Assembly (NCBI GenBank): GCA_015345905.1
Contig: JADDTR010000013.1
Span: forward strand, 625,411 to 689,410
Direction of reading: 5' to 3'
DNA length: 64,000 bases
Source: Aotearoamyces nothofagi
Taxonomy: Eukaryota; Ascomycota; Leotiomycetes; Leotiales; Tympanidaceae
Part shown: piece after piece, positions 33,654 to 44,366 of the stretch
Layout of the letters: the number at the start of each line of letters is the position of its first letter
How positions within the stretch are numbered: the stretch's first letter is position 1
Program-made: the position numbers and the translations under genes
Notes under the pieces: model-generated
What the model was told of the DNA's origin: nothing
Seen by the model: the letters and a program-made list of their open reading frames with translations, nothing else
Database searches by the model: none

Positions 33654-36600
33654 ATGACGTTTGACTCGACGTCCTCTGGTGACCACGCTGGTCAGTCCGA
33701 CGAAGCATACGACGACGTCGCAGTGGCCACCACGTCCACTCCGCATTCTCTCTCACATGCAGTATACCAGCGTCGCGCCGAATATACTAGACCTCATAAG
33801 CTCAGGGTTAAAGTTGGGTCCTGGAACGTTGCCGCATGCCCAGGTGTTGAAAAAGATATCGGAGCCTGGTTTATCGACGGAAAGGGTATAGATAAGAGGC
33901 TTGCAGGACTTTCAATTGCAAGAGAAATCGAAGGAGATCACAGTCAGTATCAAATTGAGAGTGTTGCTGACCAGGAGGATCGGAGGTCGAAGAAAACGTC
34001 GACAATACCATTAGGCGACGAAAGCACTATCATCGGAGGAGAGCACATCGGCCTGTATGTCCTAGGATTGCAGGAGGTAGTTGAGCTTGCATCCGCGAAA
34101 GAATATATCGGCCGAGTTTACATTGACCCCGGACCTCTGAATAAATGGAAGAAGGCAATGGCCGAGGCTGTACCGGATGGCTATCAATTAGTTTCCGAGC
34201 AGCAGCTCTCCGGCCTCGTACTTCTCATTTATGCTTCTCCTCATATCGCTCCCACAATAAGTTCGATATCTTCTGTAAACGTTGGTACGGGTTTCTTGGG
34301 GTATCTTGGAAACAAAGGCGCCGTATCCACCAGAATAGTTCTGGGAGAAACGACCCGACTAGTTTTTATCAATTGCCATCTTGCCTCCGGTACAGATCCA
34401 GCACATCTGGACAGGAGGTGTTGGGATGTTTCTGAAATATTAAGAAGAACAAAATTTGAACCAATTAATCATACTGGGATATTGGATGATACCCAGGAAG
34501 GGATTGGCGATGAGGACTTTGCGTTTTGGTTCGGTGATTTAAATTTCAGGTTAGAGGGTCTACCTGGAGACGACATAAGACGACTTCTGATGCTTCACAC
34601 AAAAGGCGAGTATGCTATAGGCACAAAGACTCATCAGAAATTTCAGGAGGAATTGACGAGTGACGATGAACCTATTGTGATCCATCATATTGATAGCGAT
34701 GATGATGATGATTCAACAACACAATCGTCATCTCAGAGGAGTAATACTGATGCTTCGTCTTCTACTACCCTCCCAGATCCCGACGAGTTCATTCAGGACC
34801 CGAGCTCAGACCCTGCCTCGCTCCAGGCGACACTCGACTCATTGTTACCCCACGATCAACTTCGGCACGTCCAAAAAGTAAAAAAGGCTCTTCACGACGG
34901 CTGGCGGGAAGGGCCTATTACATTCTTACCAACCTATAAGTACGACGTGGGAAGCGTGGGCATGTTTGATTCCAGCGAGAAGAAGCGAGCACCTAGCTGG
35001 TGTGACCGTATCCTGTATCGGACGAGACGAGACAAGCTCGAGTACGATGGCCAGTCACAGGAGGAAGAGTTGGCAAGATTAAAAGATGAAGAGATGAAGG
35101 CACGCGGCATTGATCATGCAGCCGACGACGACGAAGTTCTCTTCGACTACGATCCTGATATGGACGCAGCTGAGGAAATTGGGGACTATGATGAGAACGA
35201 AGATACTGCTAATGAGATTGGTTCCGACGCCACTATCACAAAGGAGGGATATGTTGATAGGTTACGTCTAGATATATATACATCTCACCAGAGAGTTCTC
35301 TCTTCAGATCATAAACCTCTAGATGCTGTATTCACGCTACACTACGACGCGGTTGTACCTGAACTTAAGTCCAAGGTACATCAGGAAGTTGCCCGGGAGC
35401 TCGATAGAGCTGAAAACGAGGGTCGCCCGAATATAACTATTGTCATTGACCATAGCTCGGATGCTGATGATGGTGTAAAACCCGATCCTGTTGGGGAAGG
35501 TATTGAGCGAGTTGATTTCGGCGAGGTTCGGTATCTCGGCAGGAAATCTCGTGGACTCACCATTGCAAATACTGGGCAGGTCCCAGCCCATTTCTCATTT
35601 GTCAACAGACCTTCTTCTACCCCAGACGATCCTGACAGGATTGCTCCTTCATGGCTGAGTGTTCATTTTGTCGGCGCTGAATTGGACGAAGATGAGCGCT
35701 TGATAAGTAACCTAGAACGAGAAGTTATTATTGAGCCTGGCGATGCGGTCAACGCAACTCTTGAAGTTTACGTTGATGATATTGAGCAAGTCAGGGCGTT
35801 AAACGAGCGGACTCTGCAACTCGATGATGTGCTGGTCTTGCGGGTTACTGATGGACGGGATCATTTTATTCCGTTGCGAGGAACTTGGATGCAGTCATGT
35901 TTTGGAAGATCGATTGATGAACTTATTCGCGTGCCTGAAGGCGGTGTGCGAGCTCTTCTACCGCCAAAGCATGATCCTAATGGACGCCCTGTAAATCGTG
36001 GAAAAGACGTCTGCTGGTCCGCACCCCGAGAACTTTTTAAGCTCACCGAAGCCGTTGAATCGTTGATTGAGCGCGCCGTGGCTGATAAAGACATGATAGA
36101 CGGAATGCATACTTCGCCTGAAGATAGTGGTTGGCCTTTTGACTCGGCCTCATGGGCTCTAATAGATGGAAAGCTCGGCGAAATATGGCGAAATCATTTA
36201 TTAGAAGCGTTGGACACGGATAAGAATTTAGTCGAGGCGTTTCCACCAGAAGTACCAGCCGTTGAGAAGCTCGAGATAACTGCTGATATACTACTGAAAT
36301 TCTTGGACAGTCTCGGCGATGGGATAATCACCCAGGAGCTGTGGGACAGATTGGAACAGGATATGCTTTCAAGAAAACAAAGAATAAGCCCCGAAGAAGA
36401 ACGAACTTGGATCCTGGATGTTCTCTCATCCGCACCGAATCACAATATTGCTTTTGTATTCCTTACCTCCATGCTTTGCAAGATTGCATCAGAGCTTGCA
36501 CCTGTATCAAAGTCGAGAAGAACCGGATCCGGCTCTATGAAGAGTGGAATCGATTTTCGAAGATCGCTGAGCTTCAGGTATAGCCCTCCTCCGACCTCGG

Positions 36601-36761
36601 ACCCATCGACAGTCAAACGCCTGCAGACAGATCATCGATATGCGGAGATATTTGCCCCCGTAGTAATCAAAGGATCCGCGTTACGAGAGAAGGACAAGAA
36701 GTCTACCGAGGAACGGAAAAAGGAAGTCATCGAGGTCTTCCTTCAAGATGATAGGGCCTGA
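33654..36761 (+). CDS. OCRL/INPP5B-type inositol polyphosphate 5-phosphatase
   Basis: A single-exon gene of 1035 residues. It removes the 5-phosphate from phosphoinositides at membranes. The catalytic domain (about 45-570) has VKVGSWNVAACPG, LGLQEVVEL, the NKGAVSTR block, INCHLASGT, FWFGDLNFRLEG, APSWCDRILY and SDHKPLDAVF. A disordered acidic insert lies at about 340-390 and a second acidic loop at about 490-535. An ASH-type immunoglobulin domain follows (GLTIANTGQVPAHFSF, WLSVHF), then a degenerate RhoGAP-like domain to about residue 960. I do not see the Arg finger, as in human OCRL where this domain is inactive. The ATG at 33654 is the first; earlier codons of the open frame start with TTG. 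Confidence 0.93.
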   Translation: MTFDSTSSGDHAGQSDEAYDDVAVATTSTPHSLSHAVYQRRAEYTRPHKLRVKVGSWNVAACPGVEKDIGAWFIDGKGIDKRLAGLSIAREIEGDHSQYQIESVADQEDRRSKKTSTIPLGDESTIIGGEHIGLYVLGLQEVVELASAKEYIGRVYIDPGPLNKWKKAMAEAVPDGYQLVSEQQLSGLVLLIYASPHIAPTISSISSVNVGTGFLGYLGNKGAVSTRIVLGETTRLVFINCHLASGTDPAHLDRRCWDVSEILRRTKFEPINHTGILDDTQEGIGDEDFAFWFGDLNFRLEGLPGDDIRRLLMLHTKGEYAIGTKTHQKFQEELTSDDEPIVIHHIDSDDDDDSTTQSSSQRSNTDASSSTTLPDPDEFIQDPSSDPASLQATLDSLLPHDQLRHVQKVKKALHDGWREGPITFLPTYKYDVGSVGMFDSSEKKRAPSWCDRILYRTRRDKLEYDGQSQEEELARLKDEEMKARGIDHAADDDEVLFDYDPDMDAAEEIGDYDENEDTANEIGSDATITKEGYVDRLRLDIYTSHQRVLSSDHKPLDAVFTLHYDAVVPELKSKVHQEVARELDRAENEGRPNITIVIDHSSDADDGVKPDPVGEGIERVDFGEVRYLGRKSRGLTIANTGQVPAHFSFVNRPSSTPDDPDRIAPSWLSVHFVGAELDEDERLISNLEREVIIEPGDAVNATLEVYVDDIEQVRALNERTLQLDDVLVLRVTDGRDHFIPLRGTWMQSCFGRSIDELIRVPEGGVRALLPPKHDPNGRPVNRGKDVCWSAPRELFKLTEAVESLIERAVADKDMIDGMHTSPEDSGWPFDSASWALIDGKLGEIWRNHLLEALDTDKNLVEAFPPEVPAVEKLEITADILLKFLDSLGDGIITQELWDRLEQDMLSRKQRISPEEERTWILDVLSSAPNHNIAFVFLTSMLCKIASELAPVSKSRRTGSGSMKSGIDFRRSLSFRYSPPPTSDPSTVKRLQTDHRYAEIFAPVVIKGSALREKDKKSTEERKKEVIEVFLQDDRA

Positions 36762-37402
36762 GATGCCAAATGAACTTTTGCTTGGTACAGCACATATAGG
36801 CACTTGTGGTGTTCTATATTCAAATGTAGCTGTTATATCATCTAATCCTCACTTCCTGCGTGCTAGCTAAGCCGCAGCATACTTCCCCTTGCCGCTTTGC
36901 CCATCCTCGCCTCAACTCGTGCTCACCTACCGCCACCATTGATTGGAAATAAGATTTATAATATGAAAGAGAGCAAAAGAAACATCCTCGGTTCTTAATA
37001 CTGTAAGTGTAATAAACGAACCCCCTGTAGACAACTTAAACTATTCGTATTCAATCGCTGTGATATATTTTTGATATATTTTTGATCGGCAAGTCCTGCC
37101 CAAATTCCCTTTAATTTACAAAAAAGGCCTATATTACTGTAACTAAGGATCTCATATGACTACATAGTTGAGTTAGGGAGACGAAAACTGAGAGCATTAC
37201 TATTAGCGAGTGAACTAAATCTAATACTAATAATTCGTATTATGTTTCAGTAAGAGAAGGAGGTTGTTGCCATTATCTCCTTGCTCAACACATGCTCAAA
37301 ACGGAAAGATGATCCACGACAGCATTAACATCATTAAAAGATATCCGAAATCCCCCACGACAAGTAAAATATCATCATTCCTGATCACCTGACCCCGCCC
37401 AT
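36762..37402. other. AT-rich intergenic region, no gene seen
   Basis: Downstream of the phosphatase gene. It contains a short direct duplication GATATATTTTT near 37060-37083. No gene is seen. Confidence 0.5.
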
Positions 37403-37736
37403 TCAAACCTGTCTCGTATCAAACCATTTCGTGCCGATCGCGTCACCCGTATTCTCGTCAATCTCAATATGGCAGGTTTTCTGCATGTTGTCCCAGCGCC
37501 AGTCGACAGTGACATGGTAGGTGTGGTGCTTGCTGCCGTCGTTGTCGGTCCAGTCGGACCAGTGGGGAGAGCCGTCGTTGTTCCTAAGTTGAGGTTAGCC
37601 CGGTTGCAGAATCTGGATATTGGGGGGGTAGGACGCGGTGGACGGACCGATATTAGGGTCGGGCGGAACTGGTAAAGTAGCCGGCTTGGATGGCGATTTC
37701 TTTGGTGTTCTAGAGGGTCTGGCGGCTGAGAGACAT
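37403..37736 (-). pseudogene. Small gene with an in-frame TAG near its start, likely broken
   Basis: A CACC-ATG at 37736 opens MSLSRQTL, then TAG, then the same frame continues NTKEIAIQAGYFTSS. A second block near 37585-37403 reads NNDGSPHWSDWTDNDGSKHH and ends WDNMQKTCHIEIDENTG..WFDTRQV before a TGA; an acceptor CTTAG stands just before it. The Trp-rich second block looks like real protein. The two blocks cannot be joined in frame through the only GT available, so either the locus has decayed or I have the exon boundary wrong. The TAG sits in a CTC-TAG-AAC context and could also be an intron acceptor with an unseen upstream exon. I do not recognise the family. Confidence 0.45.
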
Positions 37737-38041
37737 GGTGCCGGTCTGGATGGTTATGATATCGAATCCGAATCTAGGATGGTGGAGATTATGATCTGGT
37801 GGGTTGGAAGGGAGATAAAGGCTCGTCAAATGAAGAGCTGATACCACTTTCTGTAGAATGAGAAGGAGTTCTGATGCATTCTCTCGGGGGACAGTCCGAC
37901 TCTTCTATATACATTCAGCCGTCTTCGAGGCGGTGCAGTTGGTCAAACTTATACGCCAATAGCAGAAATGCCTCTTCTGCAAGGCAGTTTAAGATAGGGA
38001 GGTGGCGCACTTTCTCAGGCTGTAATTGTCTGGATTGTCTA

Positions 38042-38148
38042 CTGAAGGTGGTCAGCGTAAGAGTCACGGGATATTATATTCCAGGTTACAGTTCAATTTG
38101 GTGTGCATGGTGTACACGTGACTGCACCATTACGCTGGCCACCTTCAG
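38042..38148. mobile_element. MITE-like inverted-repeat element, 107 bases
   Basis: The left end CTGAAGGTGGTCAGCGTAA and the reverse complement of the right end match with one mismatch over 19 bases, then again over AGTCACG after a small indel. About 45 bases of unrelated sequence lie between the arms. The base before and the base after extend the pairing by one (A/T). A TA precedes the left arm but the right side reads TG, so a target duplication is not clear. Confidence 0.5.
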
Positions 38149-38756
38149 TGGCTAGTTCTAACGATTATACTGCTCCTCGACTTGAAGCACTGGTATATGA
38201 TGAAAGGAACATCAAAGTCGAGAAGTAAGCCTACGTAACCCCGGAGAGTAGTGAGGTTGCAGACGAGACATCAATAAGTGACGAATGTACAGATATAGAA
38301 AAGGGAGTAGATGCTGTCAAAATACGAGAATTCGGATACTCTTGCTACTAGAGGCTAAGGTATATGAAATCTACTGATGATCAATGACGTATAGTTAGAC
38401 ATATCGAAAAGGCGTGGAAGGACAGCGAGGATTTGAAACGCTGTGATGGACACTATGACGTTCCGGTCATTTTATAGTTCGATCAGGAGGTAAGTGCAGA
38501 GGCCTCCATCTATAATTATGCTCCGCCAGGCACAAGAGCAAAAAGAAAGAAGTTTTGAGGCCTCCTGGAGACCCACGACCACACACCATCAATCCAGCAC
38601 AAGAGCAAAAACATAGCAAAAAACAAAGGAGCAATAAAAAAAATCGGCAAAAGAAAACCCGCAAGGTAGTACTGTTCGCACTACACTCGCGGGAAAGAAA
38701 CTCTGACCGGGGCCAGGCGCAGAGGCCCCGATTTGGTTTACTTTTTTACAACACAT

Positions 38757-38878
38757 GGCGGGTGGAGAAGAGGCGGCTGTCGAGATAACCTGACTGTCCT
38801 CCAGCCGAGTATTGCACGGCGGGTGGTGAGGAGGCGGCTCTCGAGATAACCTGACTGCTCACCAGCCGAGGACCGGAT
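38757..38878. repeat. 61-base tandem duplication
   Basis: Two head-to-tail copies beginning GGCGGGTGG, sharing GAGATAACCTGACTG and CAGCCGAG blocks and differing at about ten positions. No reading frame is supported. Confidence 0.8.
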
Positions 38879-39859
38879 GCTAAGCGGCAAGAAACCCGTA
38901 GATGTTCTTAACCACTCGACCACCCGGCCCGTTGGAGGTGTTTTGCTTATTTGATCTTATGTAGTTGGGGGGGAGAGAGTGAATATGAAGTGCTCGCGGC
39001 TAATGCTGGCGGCTGGGATAACCGAGGTGCTTTTTGTGCCTGGCGGTTTTAAGGCCTGACTGACTGAATCTGTAGCTCTTCCAATGGCCAGGGAGGTGAG
39101 GAAGAGCTGCCGTGGTTATAATAGGGGAGCAAATAGTGTGCACGTAGGTCTGGACATGGTATTTTGCACAAGAAGCATAGGCTTGAGCTGCATGAGAACG
39201 AAATTTCTTCACTAGCAGTGACAGCGTCCATTTAGTATATGATATATCGTTGGGTTGGCCAACGGATGGTTGTCATTTTGATATTTCTATAACGATATCA
39301 GCCATTTTCGCGTAGGAAGTACACAACCGTGGCACTCGAGACAGCATCGTGAATTGCCCACGAAGAAACTTTACTGCAAACCTATTGTACATATAAGTTA
39401 AGCGACTTCCTGTAGGTTTTGGGGCAAACCAGACAGTCCCTATGCTTCTTCTGAGACGACCAGGAGGCAGAGAACTCAAGATCGGCGTGCTTTTGACTCC
39501 TCGAAGTAGCTATACACTTAGAAATAGCTCCGCTAATTTTGGCTTCGGCTTGCATCGAAGCCTAATTATGCAAAAGTCACTGCAGAATTCTCTTCCTACA
39601 TTGTAATTGCTAATTATTATTGAAGTTCTATGAAAGAGGTGAGATTCGTCTAAGGGGCAGCAACATAACTTGACACCTCAGGCCTTGCGATTAGGTGCAG
39701 GTCACATGATCCCGGGACCCACGCTAGGGCCGCTAGCGTCTTCCAATCGCTATTTCATTTTGCTTCCGACTTCTTTTTTCCTTTCTTTCTCCCATCAAAC
39801 TCGTGTTTAGCTTGATTCCAACCCGCCTCCGGGCGTAAAGGAGTCGCTATTCAGCTTGA

Positions 39860-40045
39860 TTACAAGGAGCCATCAAATTCCATGATGTCAATCATCCAGT
39901 CAACGGGTCTTAGATTGATCAAATATTGCTTTGACGTCTTGAGTTCCTCGTTGAGCTCGGCGGAGAGGTAGTATTCTGTCACTATATTCCAAATCTTTTC
40001 GCTGAGCGGCCGTCGGCTGATGATGCTAAAGACACGCCATAGTGC
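39860..40045 (-). other. Possible last exon of an unrecognised gene
   Basis: After an acceptor-like TCAAAATGTAG at 40046 the minus strand is open for 61 codons, beginning ALWRVFSIISRRPLSEKIWN and ending PVDWMIDIMEFDGSL before TAA. The composition looks protein-like. A possible 5' exon starts at the ATG at 40280 (MSQDFKASEGSK...) and meets a GTAACT donor near 40135, but the frames do not agree with this exon. It may be a fragment of a decayed gene. Confidence 0.3.
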
Positions 40046-40849
40046 CTACATTTTGATACGAAAGATCCAATGTGATTGTGGGTTTGAGATGGGCGAGGCG
40101 CAAAACGCATCTACGATGCTAATGTAGGAGTTACGGGATGTTTTCTTCTCTGCTCTCTGTTCTGGCTGCGAACACGACTGGTGATAAGCAGGCGCACCAC
40201 AATACACCGCTCCTCCACGAACCTCGTTTGCCGTTGTCGCTGCCTTTGCTACCTTCGCTGGCCTTGAAGTCCTGGCTCATCGCAAGGCATATACATACTT
40301 GAATAGAAGGGATAGGCTAGACAAAAGACTGGGAAGATCTTCTACTTTTGCTGTGAAGGAAGGTGCTTCCGAAAATAGTTTTGCTAAAAGTGATGCTGCC
40401 AAAATTGGTGCAACACATACAATTTTATATATTGGAGATAGAATTGAAGTTATCCCTAACCTCTTCGTCATCTGTGTCTCTGCCATCCTGTCGCACCTTA
40501 AACATCCATAGCCCGACCATCATTATTCCACGGAACCTCTGATTTAATGGCTAGGGAGTGAGTACTCTTTCCGAGCTTTGAAGTATGTAGCCTTACACAA
40601 TACTTTGGACGCAGACCAACAAGTGAAAGTCTTCACACAATTATTACCAACTAGAGGATCTAGTGCATCAAGGCATGCGACATCCCTCTGGGTCGTCGGT
40701 CTTCGTTATAGTATTTACTGACAGGTCCGGTTGTCTACCATTTCCATTCAGAGCGCGACATTTCTTAGCCATTTGACTTAATTTCATCATCTGAGAAGAG
40801 TATGTATGTACACATCAGCCGGACCCACTCTAGGCACCCCAAGCACCAG
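40046..40849. other. Intergenic region, nothing certain
   Basis: Between the possible exon and the S28 peptidase stop. Apart from the candidate 5' exon starting at 40280 on the minus strand nothing is recognised. Confidence 0.4.
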
Positions 40850-42675
40850 TCAAAGCTCCTCTCGCTCTACCCTGGCCAAGTCCCACTCCAGCAGCCAAGC
40901 CTCCAGGACCTGGATCTCCAGCCTCTGGGCCTCGGCGACGGCGGGCGGCGGGAGGTCGGGCGCGGTCTCGTTGGGGAAGAGGCCGTTCTCGTCGTAGTGG
41001 TGGATGGCGTCGGGGATGAGGATGAAGGGCTGGCTGGCGGTGCTGGAGCGGTTGTGCAGGCCGGGCACGAAGGGGCTGGCGTGGACGGTGGCGGGGCGCC
41101 AGGGGTCCCACTCGCCGTCGATGAAGGCCAGGCGCGGGTACGAGATGGAGTAGCCGCCGTACTTGTTGATGGCGGTGACGTTGGGCGGCGTGGTGATGTT
41201 GAAGGCGGCGCGGCAGATGATGCTCGAGTAGGCGAGGTCGAGGGTGCGCGAGATGAGCGGGAGCTGGGTGGCGGGCGTGCCGGAGCCGGTTTGGAGATAG
41301 CCCCATTCGGTGCAGTACTGGTAGGGCCAGGAGCGCCAGGACTGCGTGATGTCGTCTTGGGCGTAGTAGGTGGTGTTGTAGTTTGAGAAGCAGGAGTCTT
41401 GGGAGCTGGTGCAGGGCGCGACGGCGGTGAGGTTTACGTAGCCGATGTAGTTGAGGAGGGGCGTGGTCAGATTGGCCATCTCGGAGCCGTAGCCGCCGAG
41501 TTCGATGAGGCTTTCGGCCGTGCTGAGGAGCGAGAGGGTTGATGGGTAGACGACGCTGGACGAGCTTATGTTGCTGCAGTAGAGATCGAATGACGGGTCG
41601 TTCAGGGCCGGGTCCCAGTTCTTGCTCTGCCAGTTGTCGATCCCGTAGCTGAGAACATTTGCAAAGTCCGTGTCATGACTGATTCCATTGCAGTTAGTAT
41701 CTGTTTATTTGCCGAAAGAGCAGCTCCTTACGTGACATTTCCAAGGCCGAAAGCGTCCTTCAACGTCTGGATCGTCTCGATGTCATTCTGCTTCCCGATC
41801 AGAATATTATCAACAATATGCGTAAGCTTCTGCTGATTCAGAATACACTCCGCCGGTCCGTATTCTCGAATCGGCTCAAAATACTGCCAGTAATCGTATA
41901 TGGCTTCGACGACTCCAGACGAGGAGAAGGTGCCTATGGCGATTTAGCTATAGATATACAGGTCACGTGGAACAAACATACCCCAGAAAACGTCGGGATA
42001 CAATGTCCTCAGAAAAGCATTAAAGCCCCCGGCATATGACCCACCATATCCAATATACGGCACGCTTTTGGAAGTAAGATCCTGATCTTCAAAGCCTTCA
42101 AACACGACATGCTGAGCGAAATATACCTCGTCAGCGAGAGCTTGTTCGGTTGTCAAGAAGCGCAAGCTTTCGGTAGACAAGTCGGGCGTTGGGAAGCTTG
42201 TTCCGTAATAGCGGTGCTCGAGGACGACGGCGATTCCGTGGGTAGCCTGTGCAAACTGGGCCAAGAGACCCTTTTGGAGAAAGGTCAATCGATCCACGGC
42301 GTCGTCTTCGCCGCTCTGGAGCACGATCACGGGGCCGCCCGACACGTAGCTGCTAGCATCAAAGAAATAACGAAGGTTGAAATAGTCATTGGTATGTGGC
42401 TCGTACTTGGAGTCGTTATGGAAATGATCAATGGGTACTGAGAGATTGTACGCAGGATAGAGCTCTGATGGGTCTACGTCACGTGACTGGAGACTGCGAC
42501 GAGAGACCGTCTTTTTCTGTACGAGAGGGTTAGTTGGAGATTAGAAACGATGACGCCTACTCCCACTGCTCTCCCTCTTGCTTACCCTTTCCAACCTCTT
42601 CTGGATACTGCCCATATGCTCAGACGCCAGTGCCAACCCCAGGACAGAGAGCAAGAGCACGAACTTGAGAGCCAT
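40850..42675 (-). CDS. Secreted serine peptidase of family S28
   Basis: The enzyme is of the lysosomal Pro-X carboxypeptidase/dipeptidyl-peptidase II family, which fungi secrete to clip proline-containing peptides. The first exon (42675-42586) encodes a signal peptide MALKFVLLLSVLGLALASE; exon 2 is 42516-41982; an intron then joins FWG|TFSSSGVVEA, and one more intron lies at about 41731-41683. Family blocks are PIDHFHND..YFNLRYFFDA, GPVIVLQSGE, LEHRYYGTS, and IGYGGSYAGG with the nucleophile Ser. The catalytic Asp is in FIDGEWDPWRPATVH and the His in DAIHHYDENG. Several N-x-S/T sites agree with secretion. The last exon is strongly GC-rich, giving long empty frames on the other strand. Confidence 0.94.
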
Positions 42676-44366
42676 CTCTACGACAAAGTGCACCTGTCAC
42701 AGCTGCCGTCTTGCAGTTGTTGAGCACGAATCGCAGATGGATATGTCGTGCATCTTATACATGTCTCTCCTCCGGCCAACGGGGAGGCGTCAGGCGAGCG
42801 AGAGCGACGGGGCTGTAGATTGTCGTCACGGCGGCATAGTACATCAATCTTAGCGATGCCAGCTGCCTATTTCAGGCCGATCTAGCTGATAACAAGGAAT
42901 TCGAGATAGTGCCGACGGCATTGATCATCCGACTTTGACTATGGACATTTCAGTGCTCGTGGGATTGATTAATAGTGTACAGGTACAGGTACAGGTACAG
43001 GCACGACATTGTATTGTATTATCTATTCTCCGGGGAGCGTCTGGTGGATGGGAGTGCCCGAGGGCGCGTAGAACCTGTGGTGTGGGAGGGATTAAGAATT
43101 CCAGGCCGGAAGAATCACCGCCTCCTTATTGCTTTTTCCTACTCTCTATTACCTCTTTGCGCCGAAGTGAGAAGCGACGCGGCGATTGTTTAGTTGCAGC
43201 GGGTGCATCCGTATCACGTGCCGCTACTGCACGTGCAGCGGTGTCACGTGCAGCCGGATTGATTAAGCACCGCGGCATCCCCTCGGCAGCTCTCACGCAT
43301 CTGGAAATCCTCGCCGAAACAGCCACCACTTGCCGGGGAGATCGACGCCGCGCCAGCACGTGATTCCACGTGACCAAAACCACCAAACCTCACCGACAGG
43401 GCCCAAGACCGATAGTGCACATGGTGTCATCTCCCCTACCTCTCTGGCAGACACCGCGACCAGGATGTGCAGAGTCTAGATCACTCCCCCGTCCTGCCAT
43501 CCCCGGCGCGAGCTCCTGTTCAGGTACGGCGGCGGGTGCGCGGCTCATGTTATCAATGGGCGACGGCGAGGGCGAGGGCGAAGCGGACGGGGAGAGGATG
43601 GCGTGCGCTACGGACTACCGCGTCGTCGAGATGCCATCTGCCGTGCTGTAGACTGTACTTTGGTATGTGTGCCGGGACATGTATCTATCATAGGGAGATG
43701 TATCTATGCAGAAGGAAGCTCATTTGCTGGATAATATGATGTTAATTTGATCGTGAATGCAGTTTTGCATCTGTTGCTGATTGCCATGCCATCGCCATGT
43801 CTTCTTCACAGCTGCAGTCCTTCGATCTGCCGTGCCGCCAGAGTTGGATTCGGGGTCCATGGCGCTGCCGACACTTCGCGGCTACGAAGTCCCACTGCAG
43901 CGAGGAATATCAATCTTTCCCGCCATTCCGCACCCTTCCCCGAACTCCCGGGGCCGTCCCCGTCAGAGGCCGTGATAGCGGTGCCTTCCTTTACTGGACG
44001 ATTTCTCCAGCATCTGGATTAGGTGCTGGGCATCTCGCCCCCCCTGCTTTGCCCATCTCACCCCTGGATATCTCCAGTATCGCCAAGATGACGTGCGAGC
44101 ACGACATCCTCGCGGATCTGCAAAACTCCCAAGATGCAGAGATACCTGTGGACTGCGTGCGTCGAACATTCTGCACAAGTATTTAACTTGTCCCGCTCCG
44201 TGCGGAAGATGGAGGTGCCTCTGGTGATCACGGTGCATTTGCTGCTTGCTCTTCTTGCACGTATTCTGGCATATACTGTTTACAAAGGATCTACTCATTG
44301 GATATCCAGGAGACGGCAGATCATCAATCATCCGTCCGCGCTGCGTAATTGCCCTGCGGAGCAGCA
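42676..44366. other. Intergenic region between divergent genes, no gene seen
   Basis: This 1.7 kb region lies between the S28 peptidase and the UNC93-like gene. It includes an ACAGGT repeat at 42978-43003 and the CACGTG cluster listed separately. Plus-strand open frames at 43370-44460 carry no domain. Confidence 0.5.
43215..43372. promoter_or_regulatory. Cluster of five CACGTG palindromes
   Basis: CACGTG occurs at 43215, 43230, 43245, 43357 and 43367. The first three are spaced exactly 15 bases apart. Such E-boxes bind bHLH factors (Cbf1, Pho4 and SREBP relatives). The cluster lies 540 bases upstream of the S28 peptidase start and about 1 kb upstream of the transporter start. Confidence 0.6.

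Larger units (their letters stand above)
37737..39859. other. Intergenic region with repeats, no intact gene
   Basis: Two kilobases of mixed composition with the MITE-like element and the tandem duplication described separately. An A-rich tract lies at about 38590-38650. Short open frames have no domain. Confidence 0.5.

Noticed and set aside
38909-38930. A tRNA-Ser/Leu gene at the 38.9 kb box A
   Set aside because: No acceptor pairing and no T-arm could be found within 250 bases downstream, so it is reported only as a possible relic.
40802-41386. Plus-strand frame of 194 codons rich in Gly and Val
   Set aside because: It is an antisense shadow of the GC-rich last exon of the S28 peptidase, whose catalytic Asp and His are encoded on the minus strand.
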